A stretch of 64,000 nucleotides of DNA from Gordonia prachuapensis (GCF_036350515.1 NZ_JAZDUE010000013.1:1-64000), one strand, 5' to 3'. Counted from the stretch's first letter, positions 50,281 through 61,537 are shown. The notes: a model not told the origin generated them from the letters alone. Program-made: numbers and translations.

Positions 50281-51672
50281 TCAGCCCCGCAGCACCAGAT
50301 CCGCGGCCTCGCGGTAGCGCGCGTATACCTGCGGGTCGGCCGCCCCAGCTGTCCGCTCCTCGGCCGGCACCTCCCAGCCCGGGAGCTCGCCGGTCGCGGC
50401 CCACGCCGCCTGCCGCGCGGCACCGAGTGCGACGTACTCGCCCGCATCGGGGATGTGCACGGTGCGACCGAAGAGATCGGGTGCGATGTCCCGCACCGCC
50501 GCCGACCGCATCCCACCGCCGATCATCAGGACGCGGTCGAGGTCCACACCCTGGCCTCGCACCAACTCCAGGCAGTACAGGAGTGAGCACAGCAAGCCCT
50601 CGACGGCGGCGCGCGCCACGTTCTCCGGGGACCAGTTGTCGGTGGTGACGCCGATCAGCGACCCGGTCGCGTCCGGCAGGTTCGGTGTGCGTTCGCCTGC
50701 GAGGTAGGGCACGAACACCAGCCCGCCCGCCCCGTGCTCCGCGGAAAGAGCGAGGGTGCCGAAGTCGTCGAGATCGACGCCCAACATCCGGGCGGTCGCA
50801 GCCAATACCGGGGCACCGTTGAGGGTGCACACCAGCGGAAGATGTCGGCCGGTGGCGTCCGCGAAACCGGCGACCAGGCCGTCGGCGTCGCGCGGTGGTG
50901 TCCCGGAGACCGCACTGACCACCCCTGAGGTTCCCAGTGAAACGACACAATCACCCGGGCCCACCGCCAATCCCAGTGCAGCAGCGGCATTGTCGCCGGC
51001 CCCCGCTCCGATCATCTTGCCGCCGGGGGTGGTTCCGGCGGTATCGGCCGGACCGAGAACCCTCGGGAGCACCGGCCGACGCCCACCGAAGGCGATGTCG
51101 AGCACGTCGTCGCGATAGCTGTCCGATGCCGCCGAGTAGTAACCGGTCCCCGATGCGTCACTGCGATCGGTGGTCAGTTCGTGGATGTCCGTCCCGCCGC
51201 GCAGTCGCCAGGTGAGCCAATCGTGCGGCAGACACACCGCCGCAGTCGCATCGGCGAGGTCGGGTTCGTTGTCGGCCAGCCAACGCAGTTTGGTCGCGGT
51301 GATCGAGGCGACCGGGACGACGCCGACCTGATCCGCCCACTCCGCTGCGCCACCGAGCTCGTCGATGAGTGTGATGGCACTGCCCGCCGATCGGGTGTCG
51401 TTCCACAACAACGCATCCCGCACCACCTGTCCATCACGATCCAGACAGATCAGGCCGTGCTGTTGACCGGCGACCGATAGGGCCGCAACGTCATCCAGTC
51501 CGCCTGCGGACTCGATGGCTCTCTGCAGCGCATCCCACCAGTGATCGGGGTGCACTTCGGTGCCCGGCGGGTGCGGCGCGGACCCGCTCCGGACGACGCC
51601 GCCGGTGGCCGCGTCGCAGACGAGGACCTTGCACGATTGCGTCGAGGAGTCGACCCCTGCGACCAGTGTCAT
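50281..51672 (-). CDS. xylB: Xylulokinase (FGGY family)
   Basis: A 463-residue FGGY sugar kinase that phosphorylates D-xylulose. VAGVDSSTQSCKVLV is the N-terminal phosphate loop. VAGQQHGLICLD and LLWNDTRS are the xylulokinase sugar-site segments, VSLGTSGVVSAV is the second ATP motif, and LMIGGGMRSAAVRDI is the adenosine motif. It ends the polyol operon; the kinase feeds the pentose phosphate pathway with xylulose made by the dehydrogenases. It overlaps the mannitol-type dehydrogenase gene by 4 bp. Confidence 0.92.
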   Translation of the reverse strand: MTLVAGVDSSTQSCKVLVCDAATGGVVRSGSAPHPPGTEVHPDHWWDALQRAIESAGGLDDVAALSVAGQQHGLICLDRDGQVVRDALLWNDTRSAGSAITLIDELGGAAEWADQVGVVPVASITATKLRWLADNEPDLADATAAVCLPHDWLTWRLRGGTDIHELTTDRSDASGTGYYSAASDSYRDDVLDIAFGGRRPVLPRVLGPADTAGTTPGGKMIGAGAGDNAAAALGLAVGPGDCVVSLGTSGVVSAVSGTPPRDADGLVAGFADATGRHLPLVCTLNGAPVLAATARMLGVDLDDFGTLALSAEHGAGGLVFVPYLAGERTPNLPDATGSLIGVTTDNWSPENVARAAVEGLLCSLLYCLELVRGQGVDLDRVLMIGGGMRSAAVRDIAPDLFGRTVHIPDAGEYVALGAARQAAWAATGELPGWEVPAEERTAGAADPQVYARYREAADLVLRG

Positions 51673-53153
51673 GCCAGCAGCCCCTCGAGGGTTGCCCGTG
51701 CGCCTTCACTCCGTAGGGATTCCAGGGCGGCCAGATACGGTTTGGTGAACCGTTCGTCGCCGGCCAGGTCGCCGAACAGGCTCGCGTCCGATACGAAAGC
51801 CAGCGGTTCGGAACGCGACCTCACTGCGGCCGAGACCATCCGCTCCGACAGCGGGTCCACCACCGTGATCTCGGCACCGTCCTCGTCGACGCCCTCGGCG
51901 TACCGGGTCCAGGACGCGACCACCGCGGCAGAAAGGGTGACATCTCCCCCGTTGTCGAGCCGGTCTCGGATGACGGGCACCAGCCACTTGGGGATTCGGT
52001 CCGAGGAGTCCTGGCACAACCTCGCGATCGTGTCGGCGATCGCGGAGTTGCCGAACCGGTCGATCAGGGTTTCGGTGTAGGAGTCCAGGTCGACTCCGGG
52101 CACCGGCTGCAACGTCGGACGTCCCTCCTGGGACATGTAGCGGCGCAACAGCTCGGCGATCAGCGGTTCGGTAGTCGCGTCATGGACGTACCGGTACCCC
52201 ATCAGATATCCGAAGTAGCACAGCGTCTGATGGCCGGCGTTGAGCAGCCGCAATTTCATCAATTCGTAGGGCGTCACATCGTCGACGACCTGCACGCCGA
52301 CGTCCTCGAGGGCGGGACGCCCCATCGAGAAGGCGTCTTCGAGCACCCATTGGGTGAACGGTTCGGCGACAACCGGCCACCGGTCGTCGATGCCGGTCCG
52401 CTCGCGGACCTCGACGCGCAGTTCCTTGGGTGTGGCGGGGGTGATGCGGTCGACCATCGAGTTGGGGAAACGGGTGTGGTCGGCGATCCAGTCGGCCAGA
52501 TCGGGGTCCTTGCGGCGGGCGAATGCGAGGAACGTCGACTCGGCGACATGGCCGTTGCCGGCGATGTTGTCACACGACATGACGGTGAACGACTCGATAC
52601 CGCGTGCCCGACGACGACGCAGCGCCTCGGTGACCAGACCGAACACGGTACGGGGCACCGCACCGTCGGCGAGGTCGGCGACGATGTCGGGGTTGTCGAG
52701 GTCGAACTCGCCGGTGGACGGCGAGAAGTTGTAGCCCCCCTCGGTCACGGTGAGTGAGACGATGCGGGTGGCCGGTGCGGCCAGCTGTTCAACGACGCCG
52801 TCGGGATCGTCCGGCGCATACAGATACTTGATGATCGAACCCACGATCGTGGTCTCCACCGCACCGTCGGGATGACGAAGGGTCAGCGTGTAGAGACCGT
52901 CCTGCGGTACCAGCGCATCACGCATCGCGGCGTCGGGCGGCCGCACCCCGACACCACAGATCCCCCAATCCGACGCGGCCTCCGCGTCGGCGGCGAACAG
53001 TCGGTCCAGATACATTGCCTCGTGCGCCCGGTGGAATCCACCGACCCCGAAGTGGACGATGCCGCAACCCATCTGCGACCGGTCGTATTCGGGGGTCGAG
53101 ACGCTGCGGATCTCCGCGAGCTCCGCCTGACTCAGCTCGTGTGTGTCGGTCAC
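51669..53153 (-). CDS. Mannitol/arabinitol-type polyol dehydrogenase
   Basis: A 494-residue long-chain mannitol dehydrogenase family enzyme that oxidises a polyol to a ketose with NAD. IVHFGVGGFHRAHEAMYLDRL is the N-terminal Rossmann motif. FTVMSCDNIAGNGH and FPNSMVDRITP lead to the catalytic Lys segment KLRLLNAGHQTLCYFGYLMGY. Together with xylB, arabitol or mannitol as substrate is plausible: D-arabitol gives D-xylulose, which XylB uses. It overlaps both neighbours by 4 bp. Confidence 0.9.
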   Translation of the reverse strand: MTDTHELSQAELAEIRSVSTPEYDRSQMGCGIVHFGVGGFHRAHEAMYLDRLFAADAEAASDWGICGVGVRPPDAAMRDALVPQDGLYTLTLRHPDGAVETTIVGSIIKYLYAPDDPDGVVEQLAAPATRIVSLTVTEGGYNFSPSTGEFDLDNPDIVADLADGAVPRTVFGLVTEALRRRRARGIESFTVMSCDNIAGNGHVAESTFLAFARRKDPDLADWIADHTRFPNSMVDRITPATPKELRVEVRERTGIDDRWPVVAEPFTQWVLEDAFSMGRPALEDVGVQVVDDVTPYELMKLRLLNAGHQTLCYFGYLMGYRYVHDATTEPLIAELLRRYMSQEGRPTLQPVPGVDLDSYTETLIDRFGNSAIADTIARLCQDSSDRIPKWLVPVIRDRLDNGGDVTLSAAVVASWTRYAEGVDEDGAEITVVDPLSERMVSAAVRSRSEPLAFVSDASLFGDLAGDERFTKPYLAALESLRSEGARATLEGLLA

Positions 53154-54259
53154 GGGTGCACGTCCTCTACTGTGTCGGATTCCGCCGATTCCGGCGACTG
53201 GATGGGTGTGGCCGGCGGCGTCCCGCCGGGATAGACGATCGCCTTGATGCTGCCGGGTGTGCGGTCGCTCTCGAGAGCTGCTCGGACGTCGTCGAGCCCG
53301 AAACGTCCCGTGATCATCGCGTCGAGATCGACGCGCCCCGAGGTGATGAGGGACAGCGCCGCCGGCCAGGTGTTGGCATAACGGAACACCCCGGTCAGGA
53401 CGATCTCACGGTTCTGGATCACGCTGGTGGGCAGCGACATCTCGTCGGCGCCCATGCCGACCAGTACCGCACGCCCGGCTGGGCGAAGCGCACGTACACC
53501 GGCGGTGACCGCAGCCGGGACTCCGCTGGCATCGATGAACGCCGAGACATCGGCGATCTCGGCGCCGGGCTCGACGACCTCGGTCGCGCCGAACCGCGGT
53601 GCGATCGCCTGTCGCACCGCGTCCGGTTCGCTCACCACGATCCGATCCGCGCCTGCCGCCCGCGCGACCTGCGCACACATCAGTCCGATGGGTCCGGCGC
53701 CTGCGATGAGCACGGAGTCCCCCATCGTCACCTCGGCTTTGCGGATGGCGGTGATTCCGACGGAGAGGGGTTCACACAGCGCCGCGGCGTCGTCGCCGAC
53801 CGAGTCGGGCACCGCATGCGCGAACGCGGCACCGATCGTGACGTACTCGCACAGCGCACCGTCGACCGGAGGTGTGGCGTAGAAGCGCATGCGAGGGCAC
53901 AGATTGTAGTGACCGCGACGCGACTCGTCTGTCGACGGGTCCGGACACTGCGGCTCGATTGACACCCGCTGCCCCACACGGGATTTTGGAACTCCATCCC
54001 CGACTCCGACGATGACCCCGGCCGCCTCGTGGCCCAGCACGATCGGATGCTCGACGACATGCGTGCCGATACGACCGTGGCGCAGATAGTGGGTGTCGGA
54101 ACCACATACACCGACGGCGAGTACCCGGATGAGGACTTCGCCGGGGCGGGGGCGGGGTATGGGCCGTTCTTCCACGAGAAGGCGACCGTCCGGGTACAGC
54201 ACACTCGCTCGCATGCTCGTGATCGCCAGATCACTCACGGGATTGACTGTTGCGTGCAT
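53150..54259 (-). CDS. Zinc-dependent alcohol (sorbitol/xylitol) dehydrogenase
   Basis: A 369-residue medium-chain zinc dehydrogenase. The catalytic zinc site includes AVGVCGSDTHYL and GHEAAGVIVGVG. The NAD motif is VLIAGAGPIGLMCAQVARAAGA. Only part of the usual four-cysteine structural zinc site is kept (QCPDPSTDESRRGHYNLCPR), as in the sorbitol dehydrogenase branch. It is first in the operon, 77 bp from the divergent SorC-type regulator. ATG 54259 avoids reading through the operator. Confidence 0.9.
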   Translation of the reverse strand: MHATVNPVSDLAITSMRASVLYPDGRLLVEERPIPRPRPGEVLIRVLAVGVCGSDTHYLRHGRIGTHVVEHPIVLGHEAAGVIVGVGDGVPKSRVGQRVSIEPQCPDPSTDESRRGHYNLCPRMRFYATPPVDGALCEYVTIGAAFAHAVPDSVGDDAAALCEPLSVGITAIRKAEVTMGDSVLIAGAGPIGLMCAQVARAAGADRIVVSEPDAVRQAIAPRFGATEVVEPGAEIADVSAFIDASGVPAAVTAGVRALRPAGRAVLVGMGADEMSLPTSVIQNREIVLTGVFRYANTWPAALSLITSGRVDLDAMITGRFGLDDVRAALESDRTPGSIKAIVYPGGTPPATPIQSPESAESDTVEDVHP

Positions 54260-54280
54260 CACATCCGCAATGTTAGCGTA

Positions 54281-54315
54281 TTGAGCATATTCCCGGCTAG
54301 TGAGCAAATGCTCAC
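54281..54315. promoter_or_regulatory. Probable operator of the polyol locus
   Basis: GTGAGCAAATGCTCAC (54300-54315) is a 7-2-7 inverted repeat, and a third TGAGCA half-site lies at 54282-54287 (TTGAGCATAT). The group sits in the short gap between the divergent dehydrogenase and SorC-type regulator genes. Both directions could therefore be controlled by that regulator with its sugar ligand. Binding is inferred. Confidence 0.6.
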
Positions 54316-54336
54316 ACGAATCTGAGGGCGGCGAGG

Positions 54337-55326
54337 TTGACCACTCCTTCGAGAACCACCGCGGACACCGGACATGACCTGCGACTCCTGGTCCGCGCCG
54401 CGACGATGTACCACCTCGAGGGCCTGACCCAGGCCGAGATCGCCACGCGTCTCGGCGTGTCCCGTCCGACTGCAGGCCGGCTCGTCGCCCGTGCGCGCGC
54501 CCAGGGACTCGTACAGGTGACGGTGAGCGCGCCCAGCCACCTCCGCTCCTCCATTCACACCGACGTCGAGCGGTCGGTCGAGGAGACGTTCGGGCTCGAC
54601 GAGGTCCTCATCATCGACGAAGTCGCCGACGGCACCGCCTCGGCCAACGCCGCGCTGGGCCGCGCCGGGGCGTCCGTCCTGATGCGCCGCATCCAGCCGA
54701 CCGATGTGCTCGGGTTCACGTGGGGTCCTGAGCAGGTCGCGGTCGCCGACGCGATGGCGGCCACCTCGTCGTGCCGCCAGGTGGTTCAGATGGATGGCTC
54801 GATGACGTCGGTCGAATACCACACCGGTGTCGACCACGCCCTCGCCCGATTGTCCGATCGTCTACATGCACGCCCGATCCGCCTGGTCGCACCGTTGTAT
54901 GCCGATCCCGAGACGGTGGCTGCGCTGCAACGGGATTCGATCCTCTCGCAATCGCTGTCCGCAGCGAGGTCGGCCAACGTGATGCTGTTCGGCGTCGGCT
55001 CGGTGTCGACCTCGACCACCCTCTTCGAGGGCGCATTCATCGACGCGATCGTTCTCGATGAGCTCGACGAACTCGAAGCCGTCGGCGAGATCGGCGGACG
55101 CTTCTACGACGACCACGGCCGTGCCGTCGGCTCGACGCTCGTCGATCGGACGGTATCGGTACCGCTCGACAGTGTGCGGGCCTGTCCGACCACGATCCTC
55201 GTCTCCGGTGGAGAGCACCGCCGGGACTCCATCCTCGGCGCCATCCGCGGCGGGTACGCGACGATCCTCGTCACCGATCTCCCCACCGCAGAATGGCTTG
55301 TCGCGCAACAGAAAGGTGACCTCTGA
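54337..55326 (+). CDS. SorC/DeoR-type sugar-binding transcriptional regulator
   Basis: A 329-residue regulator. The N-terminal helix-turn-helix is YHLEGLTQAEIATRLGVSRPTAGRLVARA (about residues 25-53). The C-terminal sugar-phosphate-binding domain has VLGFTWGPEQVAVADAM, LMLFGVGSVSTSTTLFEGAF-like and ILVSGGEHRRDSILGAI segments. The TTG 54337 start has GAGGG about 8 bp upstream and gives the usual N-terminus. It is transcribed with the ABC importer: the next ATG overlaps its stop by 1 bp. Confidence 0.9.
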   Translation: MTTPSRTTADTGHDLRLLVRAATMYHLEGLTQAEIATRLGVSRPTAGRLVARARAQGLVQVTVSAPSHLRSSIHTDVERSVEETFGLDEVLIIDEVADGTASANAALGRAGASVLMRRIQPTDVLGFTWGPEQVAVADAMAATSSCRQVVQMDGSMTSVEYHTGVDHALARLSDRLHARPIRLVAPLYADPETVAALQRDSILSQSLSAARSANVMLFGVGSVSTSTTLFEGAFIDAIVLDELDELEAVGEIGGRFYDDHGRAVGSTLVDRTVSVPLDSVRACPTTILVSGGEHRRDSILGAIRGGYATILVTDLPTAEWLVAQQKGDL

Positions 55327-56714
55327 TGGCGCACGTCCCGAAACGCGGCCGCCGTCGCCGCCGCATCCCGCGTGGCCCGAAGATCGGCGCCACCGCGATC
55401 GCGTCGGTTGCCGCGCTCACGCTGGCCGGCTGTTCCGGCGCGGGTGAGTTGACCGGCGGCGGCGGTGACGCGGTCACCGTGGCCATGGTCTCGAACTCCC
55501 AGATGCAGGACGCCGTCGCGTTGTCCTCCCAGTTCGAAGCCGAGAACCCCGGGATCAACCTGGAGTTCGTCACCCTGTCGGAGAACGAGGCCCGGGCCAA
55601 GATCACGGCATCCGTCGCCACCGGCGGCGGCGAGTTCGACGTCGTCATGATCAGCAACTACGAGACGCCGATGTGGGCGGAGAACGGTTGGCTGGTCGAT
55701 CTCGGTCCGTACATGGCCGCTGATCCCGACTACGACTCGGACGACTTCATCCCCACACTCAAATCCGCCCTGTCGTACGAGGGTTCGATGTACTCGGCGC
55801 CGTTCTACGGCGAGTCGTCGTTCCTCATGTACAACAAGCGGATGTTCGCCGACGCGGGCATCTCGTTGCCCCCGAATCCGACCTGGCCGGAGGTCGCCGA
55901 CGCTGCCGCGGCCCTCGACCGCGGCGACGTCTCCGGGATCTGCCTGCGCGGCAAGCCGGGATGGGGCGAGTTGCTGGCGCCGCTGAACACCGTCATCAAC
56001 GCATTCGGCGGACGGTGGTATGACGAGAACTGGAACGCACAGTTGACCAGCCCGGAAGTCAAGGCCGCAGTGCAGTTCTACGTCGACACGGTCCGCGACC
56101 ACGGCCAACCGGGTGCCGCGTCGTCGGGCTTCCAGGAGTGCGGCAACCTGCTCTCCCAAGGTCAGACGGCGATGTGGTACGACGCCACATCGGCGGTCTC
56201 GGTGCTCGAGAGCCCGGAGACCTCCACCATCGCCGGAGACGTCGGATATCTGCCGGCACCACGAATGGCCAAGGCCGACAACGGGTGGCTCTACACGTGG
56301 TCGCTCGGTATCCCCACCAGCAGTGAGAAGCCCGACGACGCCTGGAAGTTCATCAACTGGATGACCAACCGCGACTACATCGAGTACGTGGCCGAGACCT
56401 TGGGTGCGGCGAACATACCGCCCGGCAGTCGGATGTCGACCTACGAACTGCCCGCATACCAGGAGATCTCGGAACCGTTCGCCGACGCAACGCTGTCGGC
56501 GATGACCACCGCCGACCAGCAGGACCCGACACTGCAACCGGTCCCCTACACCGGGATCCAGTTCCTCGCGATCCCGGAGTTCCAGGATCTCGGGACCCGG
56601 GTGAGCCAACAGATCTCCGCGGCCATCGCCGGACAGATCAGTGTCGATCGAGCGCTCGAACAGAGCCAGGAGTACGCCGAGACGGTCGGCAAGACCTACC
56701 AGAAGGAGAGGTGA
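55326..56714 (+). CDS. Sugar/polyol ABC transporter substrate-binding lipoprotein
   Basis: A 462-residue family 1 extracellular solute-binding protein. A basic N-terminus (KRGRRRRRIPRG) is followed by a hydrophobic signal and the lipobox LAGC (Cys37), so it is membrane-anchored. The mature part has ALSSQFEAENPGINLEF and SAPFYGESSFLMYNKRMFADAGI, as in mannitol/sorbitol-binding SmoE-type proteins, and ends in the usual helical region. First of four importer genes after the regulator. Confidence 0.93.
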   Translation: MAHVPKRGRRRRRIPRGPKIGATAIASVAALTLAGCSGAGELTGGGGDAVTVAMVSNSQMQDAVALSSQFEAENPGINLEFVTLSENEARAKITASVATGGGEFDVVMISNYETPMWAENGWLVDLGPYMAADPDYDSDDFIPTLKSALSYEGSMYSAPFYGESSFLMYNKRMFADAGISLPPNPTWPEVADAAAALDRGDVSGICLRGKPGWGELLAPLNTVINAFGGRWYDENWNAQLTSPEVKAAVQFYVDTVRDHGQPGAASSGFQECGNLLSQGQTAMWYDATSAVSVLESPETSTIAGDVGYLPAPRMAKADNGWLYTWSLGIPTSSEKPDDAWKFINWMTNRDYIEYVAETLGAANIPPGSRMSTYELPAYQEISEPFADATLSAMTTADQQDPTLQPVPYTGIQFLAIPEFQDLGTRVSQQISAAIAGQISVDRALEQSQEYAETVGKTYQKER

Positions 56715-56717
56715 GCC

Positions 56718-57674
56718 GTGGCCACCACACTCGCCCAGCCCGGGGCCGAACCCCAGCCACAACCGGCGGCGCCGAGTTCGCGGCGCGACCACATATCGCG
56801 TGCCGAAGGGTGGCGACGGCGCGGCCCGCTGCTGCCCGCCCTGATCTTCATGCTCGTGGTGACCCAGGTTCCGTTCCTGTTCACCCTCTTCTACTCGACG
56901 CAGTCCTGGAACCTGGTCCGACCCGGATCCCGGAGCTTCGTCGGCATCGACAACTATCTGGCGGTGTTCACCGACACGCAGTTCTGGCGTGTCACGTTCA
57001 ACACCATCGTCCTGATCGCCGGCACTGTGCTCGCGTCGGTGATCCTCGGCCTGATCTTCGCCCTGCTCCTGGACCGGAAGTTTCTGGGACGCGGTATCGT
57101 TCGCACCCTGTTGATCACGCCGTTCCTGGTGACGCCGGTCGCCGCGGCGTTGCTGTGGAAGACCAGCCTGCTGTCACCGACGAACGGCTTGGTCAACTGG
57201 ATGTTGGGGCCGTTCGGTGTGGAGACCGACTGGCTCAGCCAGTTCCCACTGATGAGCGTCATCGCCGAACTCGTGTGGCAATGGACGCCGTTCATGATGC
57301 TTCTCATCCTGGCGGGCCTGCAGTCGATGCCGCAGGACATCCAGGAAGCAGCGCGGGTCGACGGCGCCACCAGTTTCCGGCTCTTCCGTGAGCTGACCCT
57401 GCCGCATCTGCGTCGGTTCATCGAACTCGGCGCGGTCCTCGGCGCGATCTACCTGGTCAACACCTTCGACGCCGTCTACATGATGACCTCCGGCGGGCCC
57501 GGCGTCTCCAGCGCCAATCTGCCGTTCTACATCTACCAACGCGCCTTCCTGGGCTTCGACATCGGTCAGGCCGCGGCGATGGGCGTGGTCACGGTGATCG
57601 GGACGATCGTCGTCGCCTCGCTCGCCCTACGTCTGATCTTCAAGACCTTCACCGGAAACGAGGAGGCGGCCTGA
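56718..57674 (+). CDS. Sugar/polyol ABC transporter permease 1
   Basis: A 318-residue MalF-type permease with six helices. A cytosolic N-terminus of about 35 residues precedes the first membrane segment (ALIFMLVVTQVPFLFTLFY). The ATPase-contacting EAA motif is EAARVDGATSFRLFRELTLPHLRR (about residues 212-235). GTG 56718 lies 4 bp after the binding-protein stop. Confidence 0.93.
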   Translation: MATTLAQPGAEPQPQPAAPSSRRDHISRAEGWRRRGPLLPALIFMLVVTQVPFLFTLFYSTQSWNLVRPGSRSFVGIDNYLAVFTDTQFWRVTFNTIVLIAGTVLASVILGLIFALLLDRKFLGRGIVRTLLITPFLVTPVAAALLWKTSLLSPTNGLVNWMLGPFGVETDWLSQFPLMSVIAELVWQWTPFMMLLILAGLQSMPQDIQEAARVDGATSFRLFRELTLPHLRRFIELGAVLGAIYLVNTFDAVYMMTSGGPGVSSANLPFYIYQRAFLGFDIGQAAAMGVVTVIGTIVVASLALRLIFKTFTGNEEAA

Positions 57675-58549
57675 TGACCACCACGTCCCCCACCCATCGG
57701 TCGACCGAGACCGTCGGAGGCGTCGAGATCACCCGACGCAGAGACACCCGCGGCGCGCTGCTCACGGTGGTGACCTGGATCCTGGCCCTGGGCTTCTTCT
57801 TCCCGGTGCTGTGGATGGTGCTCACCGCGTTCAAGCAGGAGAGCGAGGCGGCGACCGATCCACCGACGTTCATCTTCGCGCCGACGCTGGATCAGTTCCG
57901 CGAGGTCTTCGACGCCGGTATCGCGACACCGTTGCTGAACTCGTTGTTCGCCACCATCGTCTCCACGATTCTGGTACTCGCGCTGGGAGTTCCGGCCGCG
58001 TTCGCGCTGTCGCTGCGGCCCGTGCGCAAGACCCAGGACGCACTGTTCTTCTTCATCAGTACCAAGATGTTGCCGATCGTGGCCGCGATCATCCCGCTGT
58101 ATGTGATCGTCGGACGCATCGGCATGCTCGACAACATCTGGACCCTGGTGATCCTCTACACCGCGATGAACCTTCCCATCGCCGTGTGGATGATGCGCTC
58201 GTTCTTTCTGGAGGTACCCGCAGAACTGTTGGAGGCCGCCAGCATCGACGGTGCCAGCCTGTGGACCTCGGTCCGCGAGGTCATCCTGCCGCTCGTGTCG
58301 CCGGGAATCGCGGCGACAGCACTGATCTGCGTGATCTTCTCGTGGAACGAGTTCTTCTTCGCCGTCAACATGACCGCGGTCAACGCCCAGACCATGCCGG
58401 TGTTCCTCACCGGGTTCATGTCCGGTCAGGGTCTGTACTGGGCCCAGTTGTCCGCCGCGTCCGTGTTGGCCGCACTCCCGGTCGTCATCTGCGGATGGAT
58501 CGCTCAGAACAAACTCGTCCGCGGCCTCTCGTTTGGCGCAATCAAGTAG
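57674..58549 (+). CDS. Sugar/polyol ABC transporter permease 2
   Basis: A 291-residue MalG-type permease with six helices. The EAA motif is EAASIDGASLWTSVREVILPLVSPG (about residues 195-218). It starts with an ATG overlapping the stop of permease 1 by one base, so the two halves of the channel are made together. The WNEFFFAVNMT segment is typical of carbohydrate importers. Confidence 0.93.
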   Translation: MTTTSPTHRSTETVGGVEITRRRDTRGALLTVVTWILALGFFFPVLWMVLTAFKQESEAATDPPTFIFAPTLDQFREVFDAGIATPLLNSLFATIVSTILVLALGVPAAFALSLRPVRKTQDALFFFISTKMLPIVAAIIPLYVIVGRIGMLDNIWTLVILYTAMNLPIAVWMMRSFFLEVPAELLEAASIDGASLWTSVREVILPLVSPGIAATALICVIFSWNEFFFAVNMTAVNAQTMPVFLTGFMSGQGLYWAQLSAASVLAALPVVICGWIAQNKLVRGLSFGAIK

Positions 58550-58581
58550 CCCCCTTACCTCTTCGATCACAGGAGAACACC

Positions 58582-59688
<1,107 letters not shown>

Positions 59689-59776
59689 CGCACGTCGGTC
59701 GGCAGCACCCGGAATCTGCCGAATACTCCTCACCCGCTGATACGGTTGTTGCGCCAACCACAGCGGAGGAGCACCG

Positions 59777-61537
59777 GTGACATCCGAGAGCGGCACATCC
59801 CCCACCGACGGTGAACAGACGCCGGGAGAGCACCCGGCCGACGCGACCACCGTCGTCGATGCTGACGGCCGTGCCGAAGATGATTCGACCAAGGCAACTC
59901 CATGGTGGCGCAGGCACCTGACCCGGTATCCCTTCGCGCCGATGGCCGTCGCAGTCGTCTTCGTCTGGCTGGCCATGACTCCGTCGCTGCTTCCTCGCGG
60001 CGCGTTCTTCCAGGGCGTCGTCAGCGGTGCATCGGCCGCCGTCGGCTACTGCCTCGGGGTGTTCGTCAGCTGGTTCATCAGGTTCATGATGTCGCGCGAC
60101 GAGCCCTGGCGCCCGGCTTCGCGCCGGCTGTGGACAGTCCTGGGCATCGTGGCTCTCGTCGGGACCGTCCTCATGTTGCTGTGGTTCGCGAACTGGCAGA
60201 CCGAAATTCGCTCGATCATGGATGTGGACGGGCTGCCCTGGACGTCGTATCCGCTCATCGCGATCACCGCCGTCATCGTGTTCCTACTGCTCGTGACCTT
60301 CGGCCGTTTGTTCGCCTTCGCCGTGCGGTGGTCGGTTCGCCACCTCAATCGCATTGCACCGCCCCGGGTCTCGGCCGCCGTCGGTGCGATCGTGGTGGTC
60401 GCCTTAACGATCTTCATCCTCAACGGCGTGGTCGCGAAATATTCGATGCAGTGGCTCAATGCGAGCTTCGCCGCGGCGAACGAGGAAACGAAGGCCGAAA
60501 CCTCCCCGCCGACCTCGTCGTTGCGCTCCGGCGGCCCGGGATCGCTGGTCACGTGGGATTCACTCGGCCGTGAAGGCAGGGTGTTCGTCTCCAAGGGGCC
60601 CGATGTCGGTGCGCTGTCACTGTTCAACGGTTCGCCCGCCCAGGAACCCATCCGGGTCTACGCGGGACTGGAGTCCGCCGACAGTCTCCGGGAGGAAGCA
60701 GAACTCGCCACCGAGGAACTCGTCCGCACCGGCGGGCTGGAACGGGAGGTGGTGGCCGTCGCGTCCACCACCGGAAGCGGCTGGGTGAACAAGGCGACGG
60801 TCGACTCCCTGGAGTACATGTACAACGGCGACATCGCCACCGTCAGCATGCAGTACTCCTACCTGCCGAGTTGGTTGTCGTTCCTAGTGGACAAGGAACG
60901 CGCCCGGCAGGCCGGTCGCGCACTGTTCGAGGCGGTGTCCGAGCGGGTCCGCGCGATTCCCGAGGCCGAGCGCCCGAAGCTCATCGTGTTCGGGGAGAGT
61001 CTGGGCTCCTTTGCGGGAGAAGCGGCGTTCGGGACCATCCCGGCGTTGGCCGCACGCACCGACGGCGCCCTGTTCAGCGGCCCGACGTTCAACAACACCC
61101 TGTGGAACGACACGGTCAGCAATCGCGATCCGGGGTCACCGCAGGTGTTGCCCGTGTACGACGACGGCACCCACGTCCGCTTCATCGCCGACGAGACCGA
61201 TCTGTCGCGCCCGGATGCACCGTGGGAGCAGTCGCGGCTCGTCTATCTCCAACACTCGAGTGACCCCATCACGTGGTGGAGCCCGCGACTGATCCTCAAC
61301 GAACCGGACTGGCTCGACGAGCCGCGAGGGCGCGATGTGCTGTCGTCGACGCGGTGGATTCCGTTCGTGACGTTCCTGCAGGTCTCTGCCGACATGGCGG
61401 TCGCCGTGAACGTGCCGGACGGGCATGGGCACGACTACAAGTCGTCGATCCCGTATGCGTGGGCCCAGATCCTGCAGCCTCCGGGGTGGACGGACGCGAA
61501 GACCGTGGCGCTACTGCCGCGGCTGCACCGGGACTGA
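59777..61537 (+). CDS. Membrane alpha/beta hydrolase (Abhydrolase_9 family)
   Basis: A 586-residue protein. After a disordered acidic N-terminus (about 45 residues) come four or five membrane helices (about 60-235). The C-terminal alpha/beta-hydrolase domain has the nucleophile elbow VFGESLGSFAGE (Ser about residue 415). HVRFIADETDLSRP, LVYLQHSSDPITWWSP and the final GHGHDYKSSIPYAW hold the likely Asp and His. These proteins are widespread in mycolata and act on unknown, perhaps lipid, substrates. GTG 59777 has GGAGG about 8 bp upstream. Confidence 0.87.
   Translation: MTSESGTSPTDGEQTPGEHPADATTVVDADGRAEDDSTKATPWWRRHLTRYPFAPMAVAVVFVWLAMTPSLLPRGAFFQGVVSGASAAVGYCLGVFVSWFIRFMMSRDEPWRPASRRLWTVLGIVALVGTVLMLLWFANWQTEIRSIMDVDGLPWTSYPLIAITAVIVFLLLVTFGRLFAFAVRWSVRHLNRIAPPRVSAAVGAIVVVALTIFILNGVVAKYSMQWLNASFAAANEETKAETSPPTSSLRSGGPGSLVTWDSLGREGRVFVSKGPDVGALSLFNGSPAQEPIRVYAGLESADSLREEAELATEELVRTGGLEREVVAVASTTGSGWVNKATVDSLEYMYNGDIATVSMQYSYLPSWLSFLVDKERARQAGRALFEAVSERVRAIPEAERPKLIVFGESLGSFAGEAAFGTIPALAARTDGALFSGPTFNNTLWNDTVSNRDPGSPQVLPVYDDGTHVRFIADETDLSRPDAPWEQSRLVYLQHSSDPITWWSPRLILNEPDWLDEPRGRDVLSSTRWIPFVTFLQVSADMAVAVNVPDGHGHDYKSSIPYAWAQILQPPGWTDAKTVALLPRLHRD

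Noticed and set aside
49034..50950. 638-codon minus-strand open frame across the reductase and xylulokinase genes
   Set aside because: It conflicts with two clear protein families and crosses an inverted-repeat element; its composition is that of a shadow frame.
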